NCBI GenBank assembly: GCA_910586635.1
Contig: CAJUJA010000023.1
Span: 6,780-14,735 of the forward strand
DNA: 7,956 nt
Direction of reading: 5' to 3'
Origin: an uncultured Bacilli bacterium
GTDB taxonomy: Bacteria; Bacillota_I; Bacilli_A; RF39; UBA660
Shown here: positions 1 through 6,159 of the stretch, one piece after another
Numbering within the stretch: the first letter of the stretch is position 1
Layout: each line of letters begins with the position of its first letter
Made by a program: the position numbers and the translations under genes
Notes under the pieces: model-generated
Databases searched by the model: none
The model's input: only the letters and a program-made list of their open reading frames with translations
Told to the model about the DNA's origin: nothing

Positions 1-328
1 ACTGGGTAAGAAGAATCGACTTTACCTTTAGTACTTTCCACATCTCAGTACATTGGTCCGGATTATTCCATAACTTGCAAAAATTAGATGAATTTTGATA
101 ATATAAGGGTTCGGGTTCAGAAGTAGATGATTTTCTATTTTTATTTATAAATTTTTTAATTGCATCTGTTTTATAAACCATATCAATATTATCATAATTT
201 TCACGCTTCTCATATTCACCTATTAAAGGATAATAGTTCGTATATAACAAAGTAAATATTCCCATTACAAATGCAGATACAATTAAGGTTTCAACCAAAG
301 CAAACCCCCTTCTATTTAAATTCCCCAT
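1..328 (-). CDS. Type IV prepilin-like (pseudopilin) protein, 3' end cut by window edge
   Basis: Only the first 109 residues are in the window. The N-terminus reads MGNLNRRGFALVETLIV: a short basic leader, Gly8 followed by Phe, and Glu five residues after the predicted cut. This is the class III signal cleaved and N-methylated by prepilin peptidase (PilD/ComC type). Hydrophobic residues 9 to about 29 would anchor the protein in the membrane and pack into the pilus core. A polar region follows, with Cys84 and Cys93 close enough to form a small disulfide loop. The start is fixed by an in-frame TGA four codons upstream; an AAGGAG site (341-346) lies 12 nt from the ATG, slightly far. The gene diverges from a pilus-assembly ATPase, which supports a type IV pilus, competence pseudopilus or type II secretion-like role. 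Whether it is a major or minor pilin cannot be told without the C-terminus. Confidence 0.85.
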   Translation of the reverse strand, partial: MGNLNRRGFALVETLIVSAFVMGIFTLLYTNYYPLIGEYEKRENYDNIDMVYKTDAIKKFINKNRKSSTSEPEPLYYQNSSNFCKLWNNPDQCTEMWKVLKVKSILLTQ

Positions 329-344
329 TTTTTCATATCACTCC

Positions 345-373
345 TTGATATTATGATAAAATTATTATATAAT
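345..373 (+). promoter_or_regulatory. Sigma-A-type promoter for the pilus ATPase gene
   Basis: TTGATA (345-350) and a perfect TATAAT (368-373) are separated by 17 bp, close to the consensus housekeeping promoter. Transcription would start near 380, leaving a leader of about 40 nt. The ATPase ATG follows a modest ribosome site, AAGGGG at 408-413, with 8 nt spacing. The -35 box overlaps the complement of the AAGGAG ribosome site of the divergent prepilin gene, so the two units are packed back to back. A leftward -10-like TATAAT can be read at 364-369, but no good -35 accompanies it. These are predictions from base pattern only. Confidence 0.65.
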
Positions 374-421
374 AAGATAAGATAAATTACCATAGAAAGT
401 AAACAAAAAGGGGTTGAAAAT

Positions 422-2512
422 ATGGTGACATTTGATTATAAAAAGACTCCCATTACCCAAATTGCAGACTACATCATTATGTATGCTGCTAAAAGTGGAG
501 CGAGTGATATCCATTTTGACCCAAAGGAAGATGGCCTTATGGTAAGAATACGAATTGATGGAGACTTACAAGATTATACCTTAATTCCATCTGAATATGA
601 AAGAAATTTAACTACTAGATTAAAATTACTGGCAAATATGAATATAACAGAAAGTAGACTTCCCCAAGATGGAGCAATTAAAAGACAATTCGGGAAACTA
701 CTTTTAGATATGCGTGCATCATCCCTACCTACCAATGAAGGAGAAAAAATAGTTATTCGTATCCTTGACTACAGTAGAAGTCTACAAGGATTAGAACATT
801 TAGGATTTTCTCATACCAATTTTTTAAAACTAAAACGGATGATTGAAGTTCCTAATGGAATCATCTTAGTAACAGGAGCAACTGGAACAGGTAAAAGTAC
901 AACTACCTACTCTATTTTACAAGCATTAAATAAACCTGAAACAAATATTATCACAGTAGAAGATCCCATTGAAATGAATATAGAAGGCTTAAATCAAGTT
1001 CAGGTTAACAGTGAAATTGGATTAGACTTTGCTACAGTACTACGCTCTATTTTAAGACAAGATCCTAATATTATTTTAATTGGAGAAATTCGTGACTCTG
1101 AAACAGCTAAAATTGCAGTTCGTGCTTCCATTACTGGTCATTTAGTATTATCGACAATTCATACCAATAACTCTTTATCTACAATAGAAAGACTACTAGA
1201 TATGGATGTAGAACGTTATTTATTATCGAGTGCCTTAACAGGAATCATTTCCCAAAGACTTGCTAAAATGTTATGTCCTAAATGTCGAATAGAAAGAGAA
1301 GCAACCCCGTATGAGAAAAAACTATTCCAAAATGTATTACATAAAGAAGTAGAAGTATTATATGATGCAAACCACGATGGATGTGAGAACTGTCATAATG
1401 GATATAAAGACAGAATTGCCATTCAGGAAGTATTAGAAATCGATGATGATATAAGGAATGCCCTAAATAATGAAAACCTAGAAAGAGAAGATTTAAGAAA
1501 AATGGTATATACATCTAACGTTATTACTTTATTACAGGATGGATTAGAAAAGGTATTAGAAGGTATTACCAGTTTTGAAGAAATATATAGAATCATAGAA
1601 ATTGATTCCGATAGTACTGAAGATTATGGTGCAGAATTAGTAGAGGCAAACAAACAAAGAATAAATCAAAAAAAGCAGGAAGAAATTAAGGAACAAACTA
1701 ATACAGAAGTTAAAAAATCAGAAGTCCTTATTTCTCAGTCCAATAACCAAGAAAAAAACATATCAGATTCATCAGGAGCAGATCAAGCTACTGCGAATGC
1801 CATAGAATCTATTATGAATAAAGAAACTAAAGATAAGCCAGAACAAAATAAGTCTGATATTATTATAACTCCTCCTTCTGTACCTGTCTTCCCAGAACCT
1901 AAAATACCAGAGTATTTCAAAGAAAATAACCCTATCGATAATTCCTTTGAAACAACATTTTCTAATACAATCAATAATAATGTGTATATGCCAACTTTAA
2001 ATAATAACAATCAAGAATCAAATAATCCTATTTCAAATACAAATATATCTAGCCCAAATGAGGAAACTCTAAATCAGCAAAACGAATTAGCTCCTCAGGA
2101 TTTATCTAATCTAGAACCTACTAACCCTACAATAAATCAAGAAATAGCAAACCAGACAATGGAACAAGCTGAAAATTATAATAATATAGAAGAGACAATA
2201 GGAAAACAATCTAATTATGAAATTCAATTTTCAAATCCGTCATTAACCTCTCCTACCTCGTCTATAGAAAATACCAACACTGTCCCGATGGAACAAGCAG
2301 CCCCTATCCCTACCCCCTCTGGTAGCACAGAGGTTCCCCTATCAGAACAATTCCCTATAACTCCCTCATTTTCATCTTTAAATGCACCTATAACAACAGA
2401 TTCTAATATAAAACCTAATATCAATAATGTCCAAGAACCGAGTACAGAAATTCCCCATTCACTATCTGAACAAACCACTTTTTCCACTACAAATGAAAAG
2501 GAATCTAATTAA
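422..2512 (+). CDS. PilB/GspE/ComGA-family pilus-assembly ATPase with long disordered C-terminal tail
   Basis: A cytoplasmic hexameric ATPase of this family powers pilin polymerisation through the inner-membrane platform protein (PilC/GspF). The core is complete: entry motif SGASDIHFDP (25-34), Walker A GATGTGKS (152-159), Asp box ITVEDPIE (177-184), Walker B ILIGEIRD (218-225), His box TGHLVLSTIHTN (238-249), and a zinc-binding pair CPKC (285-288) and CENC (321-324). The tetracysteine favours an assembly (PilB/GspE) ATPase over a PilT retraction motor. The protein starts directly with the core and lacks the N-terminal MshEN/T2SSE_N domain, giving a compact ComGA-like layout. Residues about 394-435 are charged and K/E/Q-rich. 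Residues about 436-696 are low-complexity and rich in Asn, Gln, Ser, Thr and Pro, without Cys or Trp, so about 300 residues exceed the usual family end. It is a single-gene unit diverging from a prepilin gene, with no PilC gene after it. Family assignment is secure; pilus versus secretion versus competence role is open. Confidence 0.93.
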   Translation: MVTFDYKKTPITQIADYIIMYAAKSGASDIHFDPKEDGLMVRIRIDGDLQDYTLIPSEYERNLTTRLKLLANMNITESRLPQDGAIKRQFGKLLLDMRASSLPTNEGEKIVIRILDYSRSLQGLEHLGFSHTNFLKLKRMIEVPNGIILVTGATGTGKSTTTYSILQALNKPETNIITVEDPIEMNIEGLNQVQVNSEIGLDFATVLRSILRQDPNIILIGEIRDSETAKIAVRASITGHLVLSTIHTNNSLSTIERLLDMDVERYLLSSALTGIISQRLAKMLCPKCRIEREATPYEKKLFQNVLHKEVEVLYDANHDGCENCHNGYKDRIAIQEVLEIDDDIRNALNNENLEREDLRKMVYTSNVITLLQDGLEKVLEGITSFEEIYRIIEIDSDSTEDYGAELVEANKQRINQKKQEEIKEQTNTEVKKSEVLISQSNNQEKNISDSSGADQATANAIESIMNKETKDKPEQNKSDIIITPPSVPVFPEPKIPEYFKENNPIDNSFETTFSNTINNNVYMPTLNNNNQESNNPISNTNISSPNEETLNQQNELAPQDLSNLEPTNPTINQEIANQTMEQAENYNNIEETIGKQSNYEIQFSNPSLTSPTSSIENTNTVPMEQAAPIPTPSGSTEVPLSEQFPITPSFSSLNAPITTDSNIKPNINNVQEPSTEIPHSLSEQTTFSTTNEKESN

Positions 2513-2522
2513 TTCCTTTTTC
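2496..2522. terminator. Bidirectional terminator covering both convergent stop codons
   Basis: A perfect 9-bp inverted repeat, AAAAGGAAT (2496-2504) and ATTCCTTTT (2512-2520), encloses a 7-nt loop. Rightward transcripts continue into a T-rich run (TTTTTCTTTT). Leftward transcripts end the stem in TTTT. The stop codons of the ATPase (TAA) and of the thymidylate kinase (TAG) both lie in the loop region, and the last codons of each gene form the stem. The stem has only two G-C pairs, so its strength is uncertain. Confidence 0.6.
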
Positions 2523-3182
2523 TTTTAATAAATGAATAATTTCCTGTTTTATTTGATCTATAGTTTTTATTTTTTTGTCCTGTACACATTCAATAACATC
2601 CCAATGATATAATTCCGATAACTCAATGTAAGCCTGCTCTGCATGAAGTAAATGATCCTTACTTTTTTCATGACCATCTAAACTTTCACGATTCTTTTTC
2701 AATTCACAAGAATACTCATATGGCATATGAAGAAAAATAGTGATATCGGGCTTTGGCAAATTTAGTAACCAAAACTCTAATTTATCAATCCATTGATACA
2801 TATGAAACCTTTCATCTGCATCTTGTATTTTTCCACCCTGATGTGCCATATTAGAAGTCGTATAACGATCTAGAAGAACCATATATCCCCTATTAATATA
2901 TTCCATCACCCTTGAAATACAGTATTTTCGATCCGCAGCATAATAAAGACTGGAAATATAAGGATCTACAAAAGCGGGTCCCTCTTCAAAAAAGGAATCA
3001 CAAATTTCCTTCTTTCCTAAATAAGGACCACCCACTATTCTTCCAGTGGGAGTATCATAAGCAGGAAAACTCATACGAATACATTTCACTTGATTCTCAT
3101 TCAGATATTTTTCTAAAAGCTTTGATTGTGTTTCCTTACCAGAACAATCTGTCCCCTCGATTACAATAATTTTTCCTTTCAT
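2505..3182 (-). CDS. tmk: Thymidylate kinase (dTMP kinase), variant clade
   Basis: Cytosolic enzyme that phosphorylates dTMP to dTDP with ATP, an essential step to dTTP. The 225 residues show the family motifs in order: P-loop GTDCSGKETQ (10-19), FPAYDTPTG (39-47), YAADR (81-85), DRYTTSNMAHQG (105-116), PDITIFLHMPYE (145-156), and a LID-like basic/acidic segment about 164-185. The residue after the P-loop Lys16 is Glu17 rather than Thr/Ser, with Thr18 next. The DRYTTSNM.HQ and PD..IFL.MP.E pattern resembles, from memory, a clade of clostridial thymidylate kinases with A or E at that site. The strand-end residue usually Asp (LDxPPE) is His152. AGGAG (3191-3195) sits 8 nt before the ATG. It overlaps the ATPase gene tail to tail by 8 bp. 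No confident own promoter was seen, so it may depend on read-through from the upstream gene. It is not next to holB or recR, common tmk neighbours. Confidence 0.88.
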   Translation of the reverse strand: MKGKIIVIEGTDCSGKETQSKLLEKYLNENQVKCIRMSFPAYDTPTGRIVGGPYLGKKEICDSFFEEGPAFVDPYISSLYYAADRKYCISRVMEYINRGYMVLLDRYTTSNMAHQGGKIQDADERFHMYQWIDKLEFWLLNLPKPDITIFLHMPYEYSCELKKNRESLDGHEKSKDHLLHAEQAYIELSELYHWDVIECVQDKKIKTIDQIKQEIIHLLKEKGIN

Positions 3183-3220
3183 AATTCCATCTCCTAATCT
3201 TAATCCTAATTATGATATAA

Positions 3221-3244
3221 AGAAAAAGTAGATAATCTACTTTT
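3221..3244 (-). terminator. Terminator of the TasA-like gene
   Basis: A perfect 9-bp inverted repeat, AAAAGTAGA (3224-3232) and TCTACTTTT (3236-3244), has a 3-nt loop. Read leftward it is followed by a T-rich run (TTTTTCTTTATA), as expected for an intrinsic terminator. The TAA stop of the TasA-like gene (3243-3245) overlaps the foot of the stem, the same economy as at the other end of the kinase gene. Because the repeat is symmetric it could also stop rightward transcripts. Confidence 0.65.
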
Positions 3245-3887
3245 AAAGTCTTCCTCTAACATTCACTTTAAATGCAAAAGTTAACGATTGTTCAGGCGTA
3301 TTTTCTTCTGCATTTTCAGATGATCCATAACTACTACTAAGCCATACTCGAACACGTAAATTAGCACTATTTTTTTTGGGGGTTAATGTCGATGAATATA
3401 AAAGTTTTCCTTTTGTAGCAACCGTATCCTGAGCAGAAGCTGGGATCTCATAGTCTTCTAAAGTATTATAAGTAGGCACCTCATCACCATCATACCCTTC
3501 TACTGGATTATCATTTTGATCTGTTACATATACCTTTACATACTTATCTGACAATGTCATATCGTATGGTGTTGCATATACATCATAAAAGACTTCTCCT
3601 GTTTTACCATAATTTCCTGTAACGGTGAAGTCAAAAACTTCTTTATCACCATATAACTTTTTCCCATTCGTATCAGACATTGGCAAAGCATTTACTAAAC
3701 TAATATTATTCGTTTCATGCTCAGTATAACTGAATGAGACAGTAGCAGTTGTTAAGCTATTATCCTTTTCCCCCTTAAAAGTTCTAGACCAAACAGCATA
3801 AGAAATTCCTATTACTGCTATAACTAAAATAAAAATCGCAAGAGAAGAAAACAAAACTTGTTTGATATCCTTTTTACCACTATCCAT
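3243..3887 (-). CDS. TasA/camelysin-like exported, membrane-anchored protein
   Basis: Predicted 214-residue surface or exported protein of unproven function. After a short basic start (MDSGKKDIKQ), residues 11-31 form one hydrophobic segment ending SYAVWS, followed by a polar stretch and NSLTTATVSFSY (43-54). This layout resembles signal regions of the TasA/CalY (camelysin) group processed by SipW-type peptidases (typical form: TYAYFSD, then N.FTAGTLDL). The rest alternates short beta-like segments, such as KVYVTD (118-123), LYSSTLTP (163-170), LRVRVWLS (177-184) and FAFKVNVRG (204-212), consistent with a beta-sandwich. There are no Cys residues. The start at 3887 is chosen because AGGAGGG (3894-3900) lies 6 nt upstream; a longer reading from 3929 would place its first codons inside the promoter. 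No signal peptidase gene is in the window. TasA family members build biofilm fibres, but here that is only an analogy. Confidence 0.65.
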   Translation of the reverse strand: MDSGKKDIKQVLFSSLAIFILVIAVIGISYAVWSRTFKGEKDNSLTTATVSFSYTEHETNNISLVNALPMSDTNGKKLYGDKEVFDFTVTGNYGKTGEVFYDVYATPYDMTLSDKYVKVYVTDQNDNPVEGYDGDEVPTYNTLEDYEIPASAQDTVATKGKLLYSSTLTPKKNSANLRVRVWLSSSYGSSENAEENTPEQSLTFAFKVNVRGRL

Positions 3888-3893
3888 ACTATT

Positions 3894-3935
3894 CCCTCCT
3901 ATTTTTATCATACTAAAACGAATGCACACTTACAA
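3894..3935 (-). promoter_or_regulatory. Promoter and ribosome site of the TasA-like gene
   Basis: Read leftward, TTGTAA (3930-3935) and TATGAT (3907-3912) are spaced by 17 bp, a good sigma-A match. The expected transcription start is close to 3900, immediately before a strong AGGAGGG ribosome site (3894-3900). The leader would be only about 13 nt, just enough for the ribosome site, leaving no room for a riboswitch or attenuator. The position of this promoter rules against translation from the upstream in-frame ATG at 3929. Confidence 0.6.
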
Positions 3936-3980
3936 GTTATTATCTATTCTATTTAAAAAATTATACATTTTTTTACACCA

Positions 3981-4562
3981 TTATGAAACAATATTATCCT
4001 CATCATCAAACGGTATCAAAATACACTTTCTACTTGCTAAATAATCACACATATGAACAAAACTTTGATATTTTGTTTTTGGTTTTTCTAACACTTCCCT
4101 GCCCTGATAATCAATCGTCCAAGGTCCCATATGAGTTTTTATTACCTCACAAACTAACTTTCTTTGCTCATCACTAAGTTCTAAATTATCCTTTTGTTCC
4201 TCAATATAATTTGCCATTAAAATAGGATGATCAAATTTAGTATACTTACTGTCTTCTTTTCCGAGTTTTAATCCATCATGAATCAAAAGTCCCATTAACA
4301 TTAAATCCTTTTCATCACTCGTATATTTATCCCCAATAATTGGGTTACTTAATAATTCGTATCCAATTCTAAATGCAGCTTTAGAATGTCTTAAAAGCCC
4401 ACCTTCGCCTTGAGCATATTCTGGGTGATACTTTCCAGTAGACGCCGCTGGTACTAAAAAAAAGTAATCCGGCAACTCCTCTATCATATAGATAAGAGAG
4501 TGCTTAATTTTTTCATTCTTAATACAATCGATTTCCTTAGTAAAATACTCACTATGATTCAT
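3981..4562 (-). CDS. HD-domain phosphohydrolase
   Basis: A 193-residue soluble protein with the metal-binding pattern of the HD superfamily: His59 in GGLLRHSKAA, the His95-Asp96 doublet in LLIHDGLKLGK, His112 in DHPI, His144 in KTHMGPW, and Asp173 in HMCDYLASRK. The two extra His residues between HD and the last Asp suggest a two-metal site. Family members cleave phosphate esters in nucleotides, cyclic dinucleotides or RNA ends. The GGLL.H pattern recalls the HD domain of YhaM-type 3'-5' exoribonucleases, but there is no OB-fold domain, so the substrate cannot be named. It is the last gene of the lepA operon. Its AAAGGAG ribosome site (4573-4579) lies within the final codons of hemW and only 7 bp separate the two genes, implying coupled translation. 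No convincing terminator hairpin follows, so transcripts may run on into the next leftward gene. Confidence 0.85.
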   Translation of the reverse strand: MNHSEYFTKEIDCIKNEKIKHSLIYMIEELPDYFFLVPAASTGKYHPEYAQGEGGLLRHSKAAFRIGYELLSNPIIGDKYTSDEKDLMLMGLLIHDGLKLGKEDSKYTKFDHPILMANYIEEQKDNLELSDEQRKLVCEVIKTHMGPWTIDYQGREVLEKPKTKYQSFVHMCDYLASRKCILIPFDDEDNIVS

Positions 4563-4569
4563 ACAATCT

Positions 4570-5652
4570 TTACTCCTTTAAAAAATTTACTAAAATTTCA
4601 TTACTAATATACAATTTATCAATTGGTATATAAATATTTCCATTATCACATACCAAATTTTGAGATAATAATTTATCTAATGAAAAGACTTTATCAATAT
4701 CCTCATGATATTTTTTTCTAAACTCTTGTTTAGAAACACCTTTTAATAATCTTAATCCTAAAATCATCTCATAACTCATTATATCAGATTTTTTTAATTT
4801 TTCATAATCTAAAATATATTGATCATCTAAATACTTATGTATACTACGAGTATTATGAATTCTTCTATTTCCTATATAAGAAGATGCTCCCAAACCAAAA
4901 CCATAATAATTCTTATTTTTCCAATAGCAAAGATTATGAATAGACTCATAACCTTTCTTACAAAAGTTACTAATTTCATAATGAGTATAAGAATCTTTTA
5001 ATCTATTACAAATGAATTGATACATCTGACTATCTAAATCCTCATCAATATATCTCGTGTGATGAATCCATAATTTTGTATGGGGTTCAATGATTAAAGA
5101 ATAAGTGGAGATATGGGTAGGATCCAAAGATAAAACAAAATCAATATCTTCTTTCAATTCCGCTAAAGATTCATTAGGAATTGCATACATTAAATCAATA
5201 TTGATGTTATAAAAATCATAAAATTTACAAAGGTGAATAATTTTTTTCACTTGACTTCGAGATTCTTTTCGTTCTAATAATTTTAAATTTTTAGAATGAA
5301 TCGATTCCAACCCAAAACTTAGGCGATTCACTCCGTACTTCTTAAATAATTTAAGTTTCTCCTCTGTTATACTCTCGAAATTGCATTCGATGGTATATTC
5401 TATCTTTTTATCTTTGTTAAGAATACTTAAACTGTGAAATAGCCTTTCTAATTGATTGAACGTTAAACAAGAGGGTGTTCCACCTCCTATATAAATAGTT
5501 TCTAATACCTCGCCCTTATAAATCTCTTTTATTTCTTTTTCCAAATGAACTAAATACTGGTTTACTAATTCCTCGCAATATAACAGTTTACAAAAATCAC
5601 AATAAGAACAAATATGATTACAAAAAGGAATATGAATATAACAATTTTTCAT
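4570..5652 (-). CDS. hemW: Radical SAM heme chaperone HemW (HemN-like)
   Basis: A radical SAM protein of the HemW family, formerly misannotated as oxygen-independent coproporphyrinogen III oxidase; studied members bind heme and hand it to acceptor proteins. The 360 residues carry the cluster motif CNHICSYC (Cys11, Cys15, Cys18) in the context IHIPF...DF, the SAM-binding GGGTPS (56-61), RLSFGLES (110-117, usually RISxGVQS), HYEISNF (224-230), and NLCYWKNKNYYGFGLGASSYI (split at 240-250 and 251-260). Cys is followed by YCDF rather than the CxC form of true HemN, and HemN's longer N-terminal region is absent, both favouring HemW. The length is slightly below the common 370-390. It starts 6 bp after the preceding gene with only a weak TAGG ribosome site, so it probably depends on translational coupling. 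No heme biosynthesis gene is in the window. Confidence 0.92.
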   Translation of the reverse strand: MKNCYIHIPFCNHICSYCDFCKLLYCEELVNQYLVHLEKEIKEIYKGEVLETIYIGGGTPSCLTFNQLERLFHSLSILNKDKKIEYTIECNFESITEEKLKLFKKYGVNRLSFGLESIHSKNLKLLERKESRSQVKKIIHLCKFYDFYNINIDLMYAIPNESLAELKEDIDFVLSLDPTHISTYSLIIEPHTKLWIHHTRYIDEDLDSQMYQFICNRLKDSYTHYEISNFCKKGYESIHNLCYWKNKNYYGFGLGASSYIGNRRIHNTRSIHKYLDDQYILDYEKLKKSDIMSYEMILGLRLLKGVSKQEFRKKYHEDIDKVFSLDKLLSQNLVCDNGNIYIPIDKLYISNEILVNFLKE

Positions 5653-5658
5653 TATAAC

Positions 5659-6144
5659 CTAAATTTTTCTATTCCTATTTATATCATCAATCTTTTGTTT
5701 AATTCTTGCCTGCTGTTTTTCCAAATCCTTTAAATAAGATTGAGCTACTACATCGTTGACATCATTTAAACTTCGTCTATCCTTTTCATCTCTTTCGATC
5801 ATAGCAGTAGAAAGTTCAGGGTCTGACATAATAGCACATAACTCCAAAGGAAGATACTCCCTTGCATCATATAATGATGAAATAGAAACCCAAGGAAAAA
5901 TTCCAAAAACTACACCCATTTCCTTGGTAAGATTTAAAGAATAAATACATTCTTTTATAAATGCAAAGTTATTATCATAATCACAATAGCTAATTTCTAT
6001 CTCCCTCTCTAGTGCTCTTTTAGTTAGCTCATTTTTATAAATAACAACATCCTTAAAATCAATCACTCTTCTGTTTTCCTTTTCTCCTACCGCAAGTAAA
6101 GTATTAATAACCAAATCACTTTCCCCTAATACAAATTTTTTCAT
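5659..6144 (-). CDS. Unrecognised 161-residue protein in the lepA-hemW operon
   Basis: I do not recognise this protein. It is a soluble-looking, mixed alpha/beta protein without signal peptide or membrane segment. It opens MKKFVLGESDLVINTL, has a central hydrophobic stretch MGVVFGIFPWVSISSLYD (76-93), scattered Cys (54, 66, 103), and a strongly charged C-terminal helix (about 115-160, rich in D, E, K, R and Q) that could form a coiled coil. No catalytic motif is obvious. The reading frame is supported by a good AGAGGTG ribosome site (about 6150-6156) before the ATG, by its 15-bp and 6-bp gaps to lepA and hemW, and by a base and codon style like its neighbours. It replaces the direct lepA-hemW junction seen in many Firmicutes. 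The position suggests expression together with a translation factor and a heme chaperone, but no function follows from that. Confidence 0.75.
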   Translation of the reverse strand: MKKFVLGESDLVINTLLAVGEKENRRVIDFKDVVIYKNELTKRALEREIEISYCDYDNNFAFIKECIYSLNLTKEMGVVFGIFPWVSISSLYDAREYLPLELCAIMSDPELSTAMIERDEKDRRSLNDVNDVVAQSYLKDLEKQQARIKQKIDDINRNRKI

Positions 6145-6159
6145 AAACTCACCTCTTTT

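Noticed and set aside
1278..2487. Three leftward open frames opposite the ATPase gene
   Set aside because: They lie entirely inside a well-supported gene, lack ribosome sites and known motifs, and the ones opposite the tail reflect its biased composition.
2912..3169. 85-codon rightward frame opposite the thymidylate kinase, and short rightward frames at 3862-4044, 3983-4177 and 5756-5944
   Set aside because: They are shadows of the leftward genes or AT-rich chance frames without ribosome sites.
3888..3929. Longer N-terminus for the TasA-like protein starting at 3929
   Set aside because: The extension would encode the promoter -10 region and the ribosome site, and the ATG at 3887 has a near-ideal AGGAGGG at 6 nt.
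3936..3980. Terminator after the HD-domain gene
   Set aside because: The region has T-runs but no inverted repeat able to form a convincing stem.
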